Positions 17,072 to 25,874 of a stretch of DNA of 64,000 nucleotides are shown piece after piece (position 1 is the stretch's first letter; each line of letters starts with the position of its first letter). A program made the position numbers and the translations under genes. Source of the DNA: Nocardia bhagyanarayanae. Its GTDB lineage: Bacteria; Actinomycetota; Actinomycetes; Mycobacteriales; Mycobacteriaceae. The notes beneath the pieces were generated by a model. It was given only the letters and a program-made list of their open reading frames with translations, had not been told where the DNA came from and made no database searches. The stretch spans positions 1,860,001-1,924,000 of the forward strand of contig NZ_VFPG01000001.1 of assembly GCF_006716565.1 (NCBI RefSeq). Reading direction: 5' to 3'.

Positions 17072-19672
17072 ATGGCTCGGAACTGGCCGATGATCGAGCG
17101 CGAGACCGAGTTCGAAGCGATCCGGTCCGCACTCACCGGTTCGACGTACGTGGGTGCTGTCCTGACCGGCGATGCCGGAGTGGGCAAGACGACACTGGCG
17201 AGACAGGCGACCGCGGCGGTCGGCGGAAATATTCGGTGGGTAGCGGGCACGGAGTCGGCCCGCAGTATTCCGCTGGGCGTGTTCGCGCACATGGTCGGTG
17301 TCTACACGGCACACGATCCGGTGACGTTCATGTCCGCCGCGCGTGAGGCGCTGCTCGCCGACGGGCACACCATCATCGGTGTCGACGACGCCCATCTTCT
17401 GGACCAACTGTCCGCAACCTTGCTGCTGCAGTTGGCCATCGACAAGGCCGCCCACATCGTCGCCACCGTGCGCAGCGGGGTCCAGGTGCCCGACGCGGTG
17501 ACCTCGCTGTGGAAGGACGGGCACCTGCTGCGCGTCGACCTCAACCCGTTCACCCAGCCGCAGAGCGTGGACCTCGTCGAGTCGATGCTCGGCGGTCAGC
17601 TCGAGGGTTTCACCGCCAATCTGATGTGGGAGTCCTCCGGCGGAAACGCCCTGTTCCTGCGGCATTTGGTGGAGGGAGCGCTGGAGGCGGGCACCCTGCG
17701 CCAGGTGAACGGCGTCTGGCAGCTGCGCGGGCGCGCCGCGGTGACCTCGGAACTGGCTGCGCTGCTGGAGGATCGGGTCGAGCAGTTGCCGGAGCAGGTG
17801 CTGCGGGTGCTGGAGCTGCTCACCTTCTGCGAGCCGATCGATCTCGACGTGCTCGCCGAACTGGCCGGCGAGGACGCGGTGGAGGCCGCCGAAACCCGCG
17901 GCGTGATCCGGGTTGTGGAGAACTCGCACCAGCTCATCGTGCGATACAACCATCCGCTGTTCGGCGAGGTCATCCGGCGCAGGCTCGGCATCGCGTCGGC
18001 CCGGCGGCTGCGCGGCAAGCTGTATTCCTCGCTCAAGGAACGGCGCATCAATTCCGCCGCCGATCGCATCCGGTTGGCCGAATTGGCCTTGGACAGCGAC
18101 AAATCCGCCGATCTGGAGCTGTTCGAGGCCGCCGCCGCGGACGCCATCAACTTGGCCAACCTGCCCCTCGGCGAGCGCTTCGCCAGGGCCGCGGTGGAGC
18201 GGCGCGGCGGCGTCGAGTCGGCCGACCTGCTGGCCAGGGCGCTGCTGTGGCAGGGGCACCGGATCGAGGCCGAGCGTACGCTCGCCAGCTTCGACGCCGA
18301 TCAGCTCAACGAGGTGCAACTGGCCCGCTGGGGCAGCACCCGGGTGTCGAACCTGTTGTGGGCCATGGGTGACGCCGATCGCGCCGACGAGGTGCTCGCC
18401 GATATTCGGGCCAGGGTGCGTCATCCGAAGATCATCGCCACGCTGGGCGGACTCGCCTCGGCGTGCGCGGTGAACGAGAACCGCATCGAGGACGCGTTCA
18501 CCGAGGCGGAGACGGTGATGACCACGAAAGGCGCTCCGGCGTGGGCGGTCTGGTGGGCTTCGTTCGGCGGTGGTCTGGCACTGGCGCTGATGGGCAAGGC
18601 CGAGGCGGCCAGGCAGTACGCCGCGCGGGGGCACGAGGTGGAGCGCGAGATCGACGGGCTCAACCGATTCATATCCACCCACGGCGAGGTGCTCGCGCTC
18701 ATCTACAGCGGTGAGTTCGAGGCGGCGAGGCGCTGTGCCACACCGTATTTCGGGTACACCGCGCCGGGACAGTATCTGGCGTGGGGCTTGTCGAAGATCC
18801 TGCAGGGCACCGTCGACGTGGCGCAGGGGCGGTTCATCGACGGCATCGAGCACTTGGAGCAGGCGCTCGCCGCGCTGACAACCGAAGGCGCGGCGGCGTG
18901 GTTGTTCCCGGCGAGAATCCGTCTGGCGGAGGCGTATTCGGCACTGGGGCGCGCGCACGACGCCGCCGAATCGGTGGCCGAGGCGGCGCGGCGCGGCGGT
19001 CGGCACAGCGCGGTCTACGAGCCGCAGCTGGAGATCGCCAAGGCCTGCGTCGCCGGCGCCGAGGGCACCGTCACGCCTGCCGTCCGTTTGGCGATCGGCG
19101 CCGCCGACTCGGCCGCCCGTTCGCACCAGCACGCGATCGAGGCGATGGCGCTGCACACCGCGGCCCGCTTCGGCGACCACTCGGTGGCAGGCCGGCTCGC
19201 GGACCTCGCGGCTCGGGTGGACGGCAGGCTCGTCCAGATCCAAGCCAAACACGCGGTCGCGCTCGCCGCCCACGACGGGCCCGGACTCGACGCCGCCTCA
19301 GCCGAATTCGAGGCCATCGGCGCGGTGCTCTCGGCCGCCGATGCCGCCGCCCAAGCCGCGTCCGCGCACGAGCGAGCGGGCGACCGACGCCGCCTCCTCG
19401 AATCCGCGGCCGCCGCCAACCGCCTCGCCGCGGCCTGCGGCGGCGCCGCCACCCCCGCCCTGCGCAAGGCGGCCCAACCTCTACCCCTCACCGCCCGCGA
19501 ACGCGAAATCGCGAACCTCGTCGCCGCGGGCCTGTCCAACCGCCAGATCGCCGACCGCCTCACCGTCTCCGTCCGCACCGTCGAGGGCCACCTCTACCGC
19601 GCATGCATCAAGATGGACGTCACCGACCGCGAGTCGCTGGGGGCGCTGATGCGCGGTGAGTCGTCCGCCTGA
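17072..19672 (+). CDS. Large ATP-binding LuxR-family (LAL-type) regulator
   Basis: An 866-residue transcriptional regulator. Residues 33-41 (GDAGVGKTT) form the Walker A motif and IIGVDDAHLL near 105 the Walker B of a STAND-type AAA ATPase; the middle is TPR-like helical repeats; the C-terminus (about 800-860) is a LuxR helix-turn-helix (LTAREREIANLVAAGLSNRQIA, split here as LTAREREIANLV and AGLSNRQIA). Such proteins couple nucleotide binding and an effector signal to promoter activation. The ATG lies about 95 bases after purA but the gap holds dyads, so it probably has its own promoter. Target genes are unknown. Confidence 0.88.
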   Translation: MARNWPMIERETEFEAIRSALTGSTYVGAVLTGDAGVGKTTLARQATAAVGGNIRWVAGTESARSIPLGVFAHMVGVYTAHDPVTFMSAAREALLADGHTIIGVDDAHLLDQLSATLLLQLAIDKAAHIVATVRSGVQVPDAVTSLWKDGHLLRVDLNPFTQPQSVDLVESMLGGQLEGFTANLMWESSGGNALFLRHLVEGALEAGTLRQVNGVWQLRGRAAVTSELAALLEDRVEQLPEQVLRVLELLTFCEPIDLDVLAELAGEDAVEAAETRGVIRVVENSHQLIVRYNHPLFGEVIRRRLGIASARRLRGKLYSSLKERRINSAADRIRLAELALDSDKSADLELFEAAAADAINLANLPLGERFARAAVERRGGVESADLLARALLWQGHRIEAERTLASFDADQLNEVQLARWGSTRVSNLLWAMGDADRADEVLADIRARVRHPKIIATLGGLASACAVNENRIEDAFTEAETVMTTKGAPAWAVWWASFGGGLALALMGKAEAARQYAARGHEVEREIDGLNRFISTHGEVLALIYSGEFEAARRCATPYFGYTAPGQYLAWGLSKILQGTVDVAQGRFIDGIEHLEQALAALTTEGAAAWLFPARIRLAEAYSALGRAHDAAESVAEAARRGGRHSAVYEPQLEIAKACVAGAEGTVTPAVRLAIGAADSAARSHQHAIEAMALHTAARFGDHSVAGRLADLAARVDGRLVQIQAKHAVALAAHDGPGLDAASAEFEAIGAVLSAADAAAQAASAHERAGDRRRLLESAAAANRLAAACGGAATPALRKAAQPLPLTAREREIANLVAAGLSNRQIADRLTVSVRTVEGHLYRACIKMDVTDRESLGALMRGESSA

Positions 19673-20508
19673 GGACTTCGCGCTGCGCTGGCGAGGGCGT
19701 GGCGGCGGGCTGATCATCCCGGTGCGGCATGCAGGCTACGTCCGCCGAAGTGCGGGGGGACTGCGCCGGTCGTGCTGTCCTGCGTCGCGTTCGGGCGGCG
19801 GGAAGCTACCTGCACCCTTGCGGGAGCGGCGAGCGACGGTGTCGGTCGCGCCAGGCGGAGGCGAGTCGAGGTGGCGTGGTGCTGCGTCTGCCGAAGTGCG
19901 GTAGGTACGGCGTCGATCGCGGCGGGCTGCGTCGAGGCAGGATCGACGGTGCGTCCACCTAAGTGCGGCGCGGGGAGGGCGGCGGGCTGCGTCGAGGCTT
20001 GGAGCCGCAGCGGGCCCGGCGGTGATCGCGGCGGCCGTCGACGGCGTGCGTTGCGGTGGCGGTGGCCGGGCTGCGTCGATCGCCCCGGCGCGACCGCCAT
20101 CTTCGGGTGCTTCCGTCTGCTTGCGGAGTCTGCAGAGTGGCAGACGGTCCGGCTGTCGGCCGCTTTGCCTGCCGTGCTCCAGAGCGCCGGCGTTCCTATT
20201 GCCGTTTGCTCGGCAGCGCCCTTGTCCCGAGTGTTCGAGGTTCCTCGCCGCCTCGGCCCCCGCGCGCTTGTCCTCGACCGGGCAGGTTGCGCAGTCCCCG
20301 GTGGCACACCCGTGGCGCTCGAAATCGACGGGAGTGAAATGGTGGCTGTGGGTGGGGTTGGAGGCGCCATTTCTCTCCCGTGAGATCCATTTGACTACCG
20401 TCGATAGAGAAATGGTGGTTGGGGGGTCGGTCGCAATCGGCTGTCGGATCGAGCGGGGTGGGGTGAGGGGGTACGGTCAGCACAGAGTGAGCGAGGAGGG
20501 TGTCGAGG
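19673..20508. other. Gene-poor region with dispersed GC-rich repeats
   Basis: No convincing gene on either strand; long open frames here are GC-driven. AAGTGCGG recurs at about 19750, 19894 and 19961, and GGCGGGCTGCGTCGAGGC occurs at 19921 and 19981, 60 bases apart. Near the right end CCATTTCTCT (20367) and AGAGAAATGG (20406) form a 10-bp dyad about 100 bases before the small lipoprotein gene and may belong to its promoter. Confidence 0.5.
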
Positions 20509-20784
20509 ATGGCGCGGTGGGTAGTGGCGTTGGGGGCGGCGGGGGTCGCGCTCGCGGCGCTGTCCGGGTGCGCCGAGACGGGGAAGTTCGTGCCGTCCAG
20601 CGCGGTGGTGAGTTCGGTGCCCGCTCCGAATCCGGAGCAGGAGCGCAATCGGCGCATCCACGAGCGACTGCTCGAACTCGGCTGTACGACCAACAGCTGC
20701 ATCCAGACGTATTTCGCCTGTATGGACGGGTATCTGACCGGCGAGGCGTGCGAGTTCTACCGGGAGCATCCGCCGGAGCCGTGA
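20509..20784 (+). CDS. Small cysteine-containing lipoprotein
   Basis: A 91-residue protein with a classic lipobox, LSGC, giving a lipidated Cys21 after a 20-residue signal. The mature part has a helical stretch (EQERNRRIHERLLELG) and four cysteines in a pattern CTTNSC...FACMDGYLTGEAC suggesting two disulfides. I recognise no family. I chose the ATG that follows AGGAGG at 9-base distance; an in-frame GTG abuts the ribosome site. It stands alone between two repeat-rich stretches. Confidence 0.72.
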   Translation: MARWVVALGAAGVALAALSGCAETGKFVPSSAVVSSVPAPNPEQERNRRIHERLLELGCTTNSCIQTYFACMDGYLTGEACEFYREHPPEP

Positions 20785-20830
20785 AAATCTCTGGCAGGGC
20801 GCTCGGGACCCGCTTTCGGCGGCCCGCCGA

Positions 20831-21032
20831 AGCGCCCCTCGGCAAGCGCCTCGCCGAAGCGCCCCTCGGCAAGCGGCCCGCCGGAGCGCGCCTCGGCAAG
20901 CGCCCCGCCGGAGCGCGCCTCGGCAAGCGCCCCGCCGGAGCGCGCCTCGGCAAGCGCCCCGCCGAAGCGCGCCTCGACAAGCGGCCCGCCGGAGCGCCCC
21001 TCGGCAAGCGCCCCGCCGAAGCGCCCCTCGGG
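20831..21032. repeat. 27-bp minisatellite, seven and a half copies
   Basis: The unit AGCGCSCCTCGGCAAGCGCC plus CCGCCGR repeats at 20831, 20858, 20885, 20912, 20939, 20966 and 20993, with a partial copy to 21032. Copies differ at few positions. Since 27 is a multiple of three, artificial long frames cross it in several phases, but it lies after a stop codon and before a convergent gene and is most likely untranslated. Confidence 0.88.
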
Positions 21033-21085
21033 CCGGTCGAAAGCCCTCGCCGAGCGGCCGAACTCGTCGACTCGTCGATACGCAA

Positions 21086-21128
21086 AAGTCCGTCGCCAAC
21101 CCCGGCTGAGCGGGATTGCGACGGACTT
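21086..21128 (-). terminator. Strong hairpin after the DUF998 gene
   Basis: An 11-bp stem (AAGTCCGTCGC and complement) encloses a second GC stem around CCCG/CGGG. Read leftward it is followed by TTTT, so it fits an intrinsic terminator for the DUF998 gene 45 bases away; it may also stop rightward transcripts. Confidence 0.7.
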
Positions 21129-21172
21129 CCGATGGGCGGTCGGACCGAGCGGTGGCGAAGTAGCCCCGTCGG

Positions 21173-21814
21173 TCAGGCAGGCTGCAACTGCCCGGCCGAA
21201 ACTGCGGGCCGCACGACCAGCTCACTACGCGACTCCGCCGCGAACACCGCGACCCAACCCCACGCCAGCAACGAGGCGATCGGGAAGGTGATGCTGGTCA
21301 GCGCCGGAATCGAGGCCGGAAGCACCACGTACACCACGGCGATCACGATGCTGAGCACAGCCGCGCCGGTGCGCTGCTCGGCGCGGAACCGCCGCGCCAT
21401 GATCACGAGGACGGCGACCAGCGCCAGCCCGGCGACAGCAGCGGACACGCCGTGCAGCGTGCCGTGCCAGGTCATCGCCTCGGCGGCGCCCGCCGGGTAA
21501 CCCTGATACGGGTCACAGACGAAGACGCCCGCCCCGATCATCCCGGCGGCGAACACCCCGACCAGCCGCGAGATCCAGGTTCGTCCGATTCCGGTGGTGA
21601 GACCGCGACGCAGCCCCACCGCGACGAGCGCGAACAGCGCGCCGGTCACCAGGAAGTTGGCGATCTGGATCCAGCCGAGCGGGCCGAGCGCCAGTTGGCT
21701 GATCATGTGCTCGCGCAGGTCGAATCCGTCCTTGGTGAACGCTTGGGCCAGCGCCACGACGAAGAACATCGGAGTGGCGAGAATGCCTGCGGCCAAGAGC
21801 TTTTCGGTCTTCAT
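21173..21814 (-). CDS. DUF998 integral membrane protein
   Basis: A 213-residue protein with about six hydrophobic helices and the DUF998 features: EHMISQLALGPLGWIQIANF after the first helix, and FVCDPYQGYP and TWHGTLHGVSA in the central loops. The family has no known function. The ATG follows GAGGAG at ideal spacing. It sits next to an alpha/beta hydrolase gene on the same strand, 116 bases downstream of it; a shared transcript is possible. Confidence 0.85.
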   Translation of the reverse strand: MKTEKLLAAGILATPMFFVVALAQAFTKDGFDLREHMISQLALGPLGWIQIANFLVTGALFALVAVGLRRGLTTGIGRTWISRLVGVFAAGMIGAGVFVCDPYQGYPAGAAEAMTWHGTLHGVSAAVAGLALVAVLVIMARRFRAEQRTGAAVLSIVIAVVYVVLPASIPALTSITFPIASLLAWGWVAVFAAESRSELVVRPAVSAGQLQPA

Positions 21815-21930
21815 GGGGTTCTCCTCAGCGGGTTGCCTCGGCCGCGTCGGGCCGTCACGCGTGTAGACGGAACCCCGCCCGCGAATTCATCGCTGCGCCG
21901 GATTCATGGCTGCGCGATGCTGTGCCCTTT

Positions 21931-22758
21931 TCAGTGCTGCGTCCTGGTGAGGAATTCACCCGCCGCCGGGGCGAGGATGTCGATCTTCGGATCGTGGCTG
22001 AGTTTCGCCAGCTCCCGGTGCTCGGCATCGGGCAGCACCGCCGCGATCGCCTTGGCGCCGTTCTTCAGCATCGCGGCACTGTCGGCGCCCGAGATGACCA
22101 ATGTCGGCACCGTCACGCCAGACCAGTCGGCCGCGCGCAGCTTCTCACCGCGCATGTACGGGTGCATCACCGCCCAGTCGTGCGCGGTGGAGTTCGCCGT
22201 CGCCTTCAGGTTCTTCCAGAACGGCGTGACGCGCATGGCCGTCACCATCGTCCACGGCACGCCCATGGCCTTGGACATGTAGAACCGCACCGTCTTGTCG
22301 CGTTTGTCGGCGGCGATCAGCTCGTGCAGCCGGACGTCCAAGTCCGCGGGCGGAACGTGCCCGGACCGATCGACCACGAACGGCGGCTCGAACGCCACGA
22401 CCTTCGTCACGCCGGGCACTCGACCCGAACCCGCGGCGAGCAGCGCCAGTACCGCGCCCGAAGACCACCCGAACAGCGCCGCCGACCCGCCCGCCGCCTG
22501 GACCAGCGCCGCGATGTCCTCGATCTCGTTGGTCACGTCGTAGACGCCCGGCGAGTCCCCGCTGTCGCCGCGACCCCGACGGTCGTAGTCGACGACGGTC
22601 AAGCCGTACTTCTCGGCCAACGCCTCCGACAGTTGCACCATCTTCGGGAACGTCCGGTACCCGAACGCGCCGCCGATCAGGATCACCGTCCCGGCCGTGC
22701 CGTCGCCGATGCGATCGAACGCGATCGTCGTCCCGTCCGCCGAAGTGACCGTCTCCAT
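21931..22758 (-). CDS. Alpha/beta hydrolase
   Basis: A 275-residue alpha/beta-fold hydrolase. GWSSG at 97-101 is the nucleophile elbow (Ser99), preceded by the strand-loop VVDYDRRGRGDSG typical of the family; the acid and histidine are likely in ISGAD and KLSHDP near the C-terminus. No signal peptide, so cytoplasmic. Substrate unknown; esterase or epoxide-hydrolase-like activity is possible. It stands upstream of the DUF998 gene on the same strand. Confidence 0.85.
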   Translation of the reverse strand: METVTSADGTTIAFDRIGDGTAGTVILIGGAFGYRTFPKMVQLSEALAEKYGLTVVDYDRRGRGDSGDSPGVYDVTNEIEDIAALVQAAGGSAALFGWSSGAVLALLAAGSGRVPGVTKVVAFEPPFVVDRSGHVPPADLDVRLHELIAADKRDKTVRFYMSKAMGVPWTMVTAMRVTPFWKNLKATANSTAHDWAVMHPYMRGEKLRAADWSGVTVPTLVISGADSAAMLKNGAKAIAAVLPDAEHRELAKLSHDPKIDILAPAAGEFLTRTQH

Positions 22759-23290
22759 GTATGCGCTCCCTTTCGCTCAGCCGTTGGACGGCGCACCGAA
22801 CCCATCGCAACCCGCAACGCTATCCGCCGCGGGTGGGAACAACGCCGCCGGAACCCGTCTCCGCGAAGCATGCCGCGCAATTCCGCCTCTCGAGCTGCTC
22901 CGTGATGTGTCGCGGCAAGCACCTACCGCCGACTGGATCGCCGCAGCCTCCCGCCCGGCTGACGGACCGCGAGGTCGAAGGCCGATTCCGGGTCCGGCAG
23001 AGAATCCGCGGGTTGACCTGGAAGCCTTCGCAGCGGCGCCCGCTTGGCCTGCTCGGTTTCGTGCTGTGGCGCACAGCGCTTTCGCGCGCATCAAGCCGAC
23101 CTCTCGGCGGCAGAACGCACCCACCCGGCGATGCGGCTACCGCCACCAATCGACGGGACCGCCCGCAGCCCGGCGGGCATTCGCGAGTTCCGCGAGTAAT
23201 CAGCAGACTCCGCCGACCGCCGCGGCAGTTGCCCGCACATGGCACCGCCGTCCCGCCGAGCCGACACCACCGCACGGCGCATGCCCCGTC
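22759..23290. other. Gap without recognisable features
   Basis: Open frames on both strands here are arginine- and proline-rich and lack protein-like character. I see no RNA gene, repeat or clear hairpin. It contains the promoter of the hydrolase gene at its left end. Confidence 0.5.
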
Positions 23291-23848
23291 TCAGAACAAC
23301 GTCGGCTCCCCGAACCCCGGCGTGCGCTCGATCTCCAGCAGGCGCTCCTTGGTGGAGATGCCGCCCGGTGCGGAGAACCCGTGCAGCGCGTTGTCCGCGG
23401 CGAGCACCCGGTGGCACGGAATGACGAGGGGAATCGGGTTGCGCCCCAGTGCTTGTCCGACCGCCTGTGCGCCGCCGGGCGCGCCGACGCGGTTCGCGAC
23501 CTGGCCGTAGCTGAGGGTGTGGCCGGGGTCGATGGCGCGGGTCACCGCGTAGACCGCGCGGTGGAACTCCGGGATCGCGCTGGTGTCCAGTGGAATCCAG
23601 CGCAGATCGTCCAGTTCCCCCGCGAGGTGCGCGCGAATGCCCGCGATGGCCTCGGCGATCACGGCGGTCGGCTCGCCTTCCGGCACCTCGCTGCCCGCAC
23701 GCCACCGGGTGATGCGGGCGCGGGTCGCCGCCTGGTCCGCCTCGGGCAGTTGGAAGCGGAACACGGCGTCGCCGCTCCACGCGATCGCGCAGACGCCGAT
23801 CGTGGTGTCGAACAGCGCCGCGGCGGCCTGGCGAGCGGACACACTCAT
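23291..23848 (-). CDS. ogt: Methylated-DNA--protein-cysteine methyltransferase
   Basis: A 185-residue suicide DNA-repair protein that moves the methyl group from O6-methylguanine to its own cysteine. The active-site motif PCHRV is at 144-148 (Cys145), preceded by the helix-turn-helix region SYGQVANRVGAPGGAQAVG with the arginine finger. N-terminal beta domain present; length fits Ogt. I chose ATG at MSVSARQ; an in-frame GTG would add five residues. It stands alone, with no Ada regulator near. Confidence 0.93.
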   Translation of the reverse strand: MSVSARQAAAALFDTTIGVCAIAWSGDAVFRFQLPEADQAATRARITRWRAGSEVPEGEPTAVIAEAIAGIRAHLAGELDDLRWIPLDTSAIPEFHRAVYAVTRAIDPGHTLSYGQVANRVGAPGGAQAVGQALGRNPIPLVIPCHRVLAADNALHGFSAPGGISTKERLLEIERTPGFGEPTLF

Positions 23849-23896
23849 ACCGTCAGTGTGCACTGCGGCACCGACAAATCCGGCGGCAGCCGTCGA

Positions 23897-24256
23897 TCAG
23901 GCCAGTTTTCGAGAACTGGCCTGGATGTCGCTTCGGCAGACGCCTGGGCTCCGTCGGAGGTGGGCAACCTGCGCCGTCGTCGTCGGCGAAACCTTTGATT
24001 CCCGCTTTCCGGCGCGGCCGTCGGTGGCGGCCCGGGTTTGCGAATCCTTCGGCCGCGGCTCGTCGGCGCGGCCGTGAATCGCCGCCAAATCCGAGTATTG
24101 CCGCTGCTCTTCGTAGCGCGAGAAGCCGGCGTCGGTGAGCGACCCGAGCGGCCGGAAACGCTCGAGTTCGAACAGGTCCTTGGTCCTGTTCGGCGCGTAG
24201 TGGTAGATCGCGTAGCAGAATGCGGTGACGACGAGGAAGGTGAGCAGAGCGGTCAT
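23897..24256 (-). CDS. Small membrane-anchored hypothetical protein
   Basis: A 119-residue protein with one N-terminal transmembrane helix (residues 2-21, TALLTFLVVTAFCYAIYHYA) and a charged, probably disordered cytoplasmic tail (NRTKDLFELERFRPLG, RYEEQRQYSDL). No known family. It is transcribed divergently from the MocR regulator, 62 bases away, an arrangement in which MocR proteins often control the neighbour. The start is supported mainly by the helix; the ribosome site is weak. Confidence 0.55.
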   Translation of the reverse strand: MTALLTFLVVTAFCYAIYHYAPNRTKDLFELERFRPLGSLTDAGFSRYEEQRQYSDLAAIHGRADEPRPKDSQTRAATDGRAGKRESKVSPTTTAQVAHLRRSPGVCRSDIQASSRKLA

Positions 24257-24315
24257 ACTGGACACGTTCCGCCAACTGGCCTTGCCAATAAATATCCAAT
24301 CCCTCAATACTGGAC
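24255..24315. promoter_or_regulatory. Candidate MocR operator: two direct repeats
   Basis: ATACTGGAC occurs at 24255-24263 and again at 24307-24315, 52 bases apart, about five DNA turns. One copy overlaps the start of the small membrane protein gene and the other abuts the MocR start. MocR proteins are known to bind spaced direct repeats. No ribosome site precedes the MocR ATG, so its mRNA may be leaderless. Confidence 0.45.
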
Positions 24316-24318
24316 TGT

Positions 24319-25815
24319 ATGGCGACACGAGTGATCGGCGCGGCCAGCCTGGCGCGCGACTTGGGCAACTGGCGCAGCGCCGGTGACGACGATCCGGCGC
24401 GGCGTGCGGCCCGCCCGGCGTACCTGGCACTGGCCGAAGGGATCCGGCTGCTCATCCACGACGGGCGCGCGCCGCTCGGCGTCGCATTGCCCAGCGAGCG
24501 CGACCTCGCCGCCACCCTCGGCGTCAGCCGGACCACCATCACGTCCACCTACGCGCTGCTGCGCGAACACGGCTACCTGATCAGCCGTCAGGGTTCGCGC
24601 AGCACCGTGGCCCTGCCACCGGCCGTGCCGCACGACGGCACCAAACCGGCGCGCAGCATCCTGGCGCTGATGGCGCAGCCCGAGTTGACCACCATCGACA
24701 TGACCTACGCCGCGATGGCCGCGCCGCCCGAGATGCAGGACGCGTATTCCGCAGCGCTGCAAGGAATTCCGGCCTATCTCGGCACCCACGGCATGGATCC
24801 GGTCGGCGTGCTCGCGCTACGCGAGGCGGTGGCCCGCCGGTACACCGAGCGCGGACTGCCCACCGAGCCCGATCAGATCCTCATCACCCTCGGCGCCCAG
24901 CACGGTCTGCGCCTGCTGCTCAACGTGCTCACGGCGCCGGCCGCGCGGGTGCTGATCGATCACCCGACCTACCCGAACGCCATCGAGGCCATCCGCGATG
25001 TCGGCGCGCGTCCCGTCCCGGTGCCGCTGCTGCCGGAGAGCCCGCACTCGGGCTGGGATCTGGACGGAATCCGCAGCGCCGCAAGGCAAACCGCCGCCAC
25101 CTTGGCCTACCTGGTGCCGGACTTCAACAACCCGACCGGCATGCTGCTCGACGCCGACGGGCGCGCGGAGCTGGCCGCCATCGCCCGCGAGACCCGCATG
25201 ACGGTCGTCGTCGACGAGTCGATGGTAGACCTGGGCCTGGATGTGGACACCCTGCCGCCCCCGGTCGCCGCGTTCGCCAAGAATTCCGAGATCGTCACCA
25301 TCGGTTCGGCTTCCAAGTCGTTCTGGGGTGGTCTGCGCGTCGGCTGGGTTCGCACCAACCAGACGCTGATCACCAAGCTGCTCGGCATCCGCTCCACCGT
25401 CGACCTCGGCACCCCGGTGATGGACCAGCTCGCCACGGTGCACCTGCTGGAGAACGCCGACACCATTCTCGACCGTCGCCGCGACCAATTGCGTTGCCAG
25501 CGCGCGGCTTTGCTCGCCGCACTGGCCGAGGAGCTGCCGGACTGGCGGGTGAGCGCGGGCGTCGGCGGGATGTCGGTCTGGGCGCAGCTGCCCGCTCCGG
25601 TCTCCACCGCGCTCGCCGCCACCGCGCCCAACCACGGCGTATTGCTCGCCGCCGGACCGCGTTTCGGTGTCCAGGGTGCTTTCGAGCGGTTCCTGCGGCT
25701 GCCGTTCACCCACCAGGAGGCCGAACTGCGGTTGGCGGTGAAGGCGGTCGCCTCAGCCTACGAAGGGCTCACCCCGCGCGCGGCCGACCCGCTGAATCCC
25801 CTTACCTGCTACTGA
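24319..25815 (+). CDS. MocR/PdxR-type PLP-dependent transcriptional regulator
   Basis: A 498-residue fusion of a GntR winged helix-turn-helix (about 32-100: LPSERDLAATLGVSRTTIT) and a fold-type I aminotransferase domain (about 125-485). The PLP lysine is Lys333 in SASKSFWGGLRVGW, and PDFNNPTG is the cofactor/substrate loop. MocR regulators sense PLP or amino-compound adducts and control PLP synthesis, GABA use or membrane transport. The divergent neighbour is a small membrane protein, not pdxS or gabT, so its target is open. Confidence 0.9.
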   Translation: MATRVIGAASLARDLGNWRSAGDDDPARRAARPAYLALAEGIRLLIHDGRAPLGVALPSERDLAATLGVSRTTITSTYALLREHGYLISRQGSRSTVALPPAVPHDGTKPARSILALMAQPELTTIDMTYAAMAAPPEMQDAYSAALQGIPAYLGTHGMDPVGVLALREAVARRYTERGLPTEPDQILITLGAQHGLRLLLNVLTAPAARVLIDHPTYPNAIEAIRDVGARPVPVPLLPESPHSGWDLDGIRSAARQTAATLAYLVPDFNNPTGMLLDADGRAELAAIARETRMTVVVDESMVDLGLDVDTLPPPVAAFAKNSEIVTIGSASKSFWGGLRVGWVRTNQTLITKLLGIRSTVDLGTPVMDQLATVHLLENADTILDRRRDQLRCQRAALLAALAEELPDWRVSAGVGGMSVWAQLPAPVSTALAATAPNHGVLLAAGPRFGVQGAFERFLRLPFTHQEAELRLAVKAVASAYEGLTPRAADPLNPLTCY

Positions 25816-25832
25816 TTCGTTGGAAAGCGAAA

Positions 25833-25859
25833 GCCCCGTGGCCATTTGGACCACGGGGC
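25833..25859. terminator. Shared terminator of MocR and CoA-transferase genes
   Basis: A 9-bp perfect stem (GCCCCGTGG and CCACGGGGC) with a 9-base loop sits between two converging genes, 17 bases from each stop. Confidence 0.75.
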
Positions 25860-25874
25860 ATCCGTCGACGAAAA

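Larger units (their letters stand above)
20785..21172. other. Non-coding gap with minisatellite and hairpin
   Basis: Holds the 27-bp tandem array and the strong hairpin listed separately. I see no gene. Confidence 0.6.

Noticed and set aside
19714..20370. Long minus-strand frame in the repeat region
   Set aside because: Composition is dominated by Arg, Pro, Thr and Ala with no domain-like stretch, and it crosses dispersed repeats; it is typical of chance frames in high-GC DNA.
20395..21225. Repetitive frame across the 27-bp array, reading RGACRGALRR on the minus strand
   Set aside because: The periodic protein is a by-product of a 27-base unit, it has no ribosome site, and it runs antisense to the lipoprotein gene.
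22759..23290. Plus-strand frames in the gap before ogt
   Set aside because: They are rich in Arg, Pro and Ser, overlap antisense into neighbouring genes and have no ribosome site.
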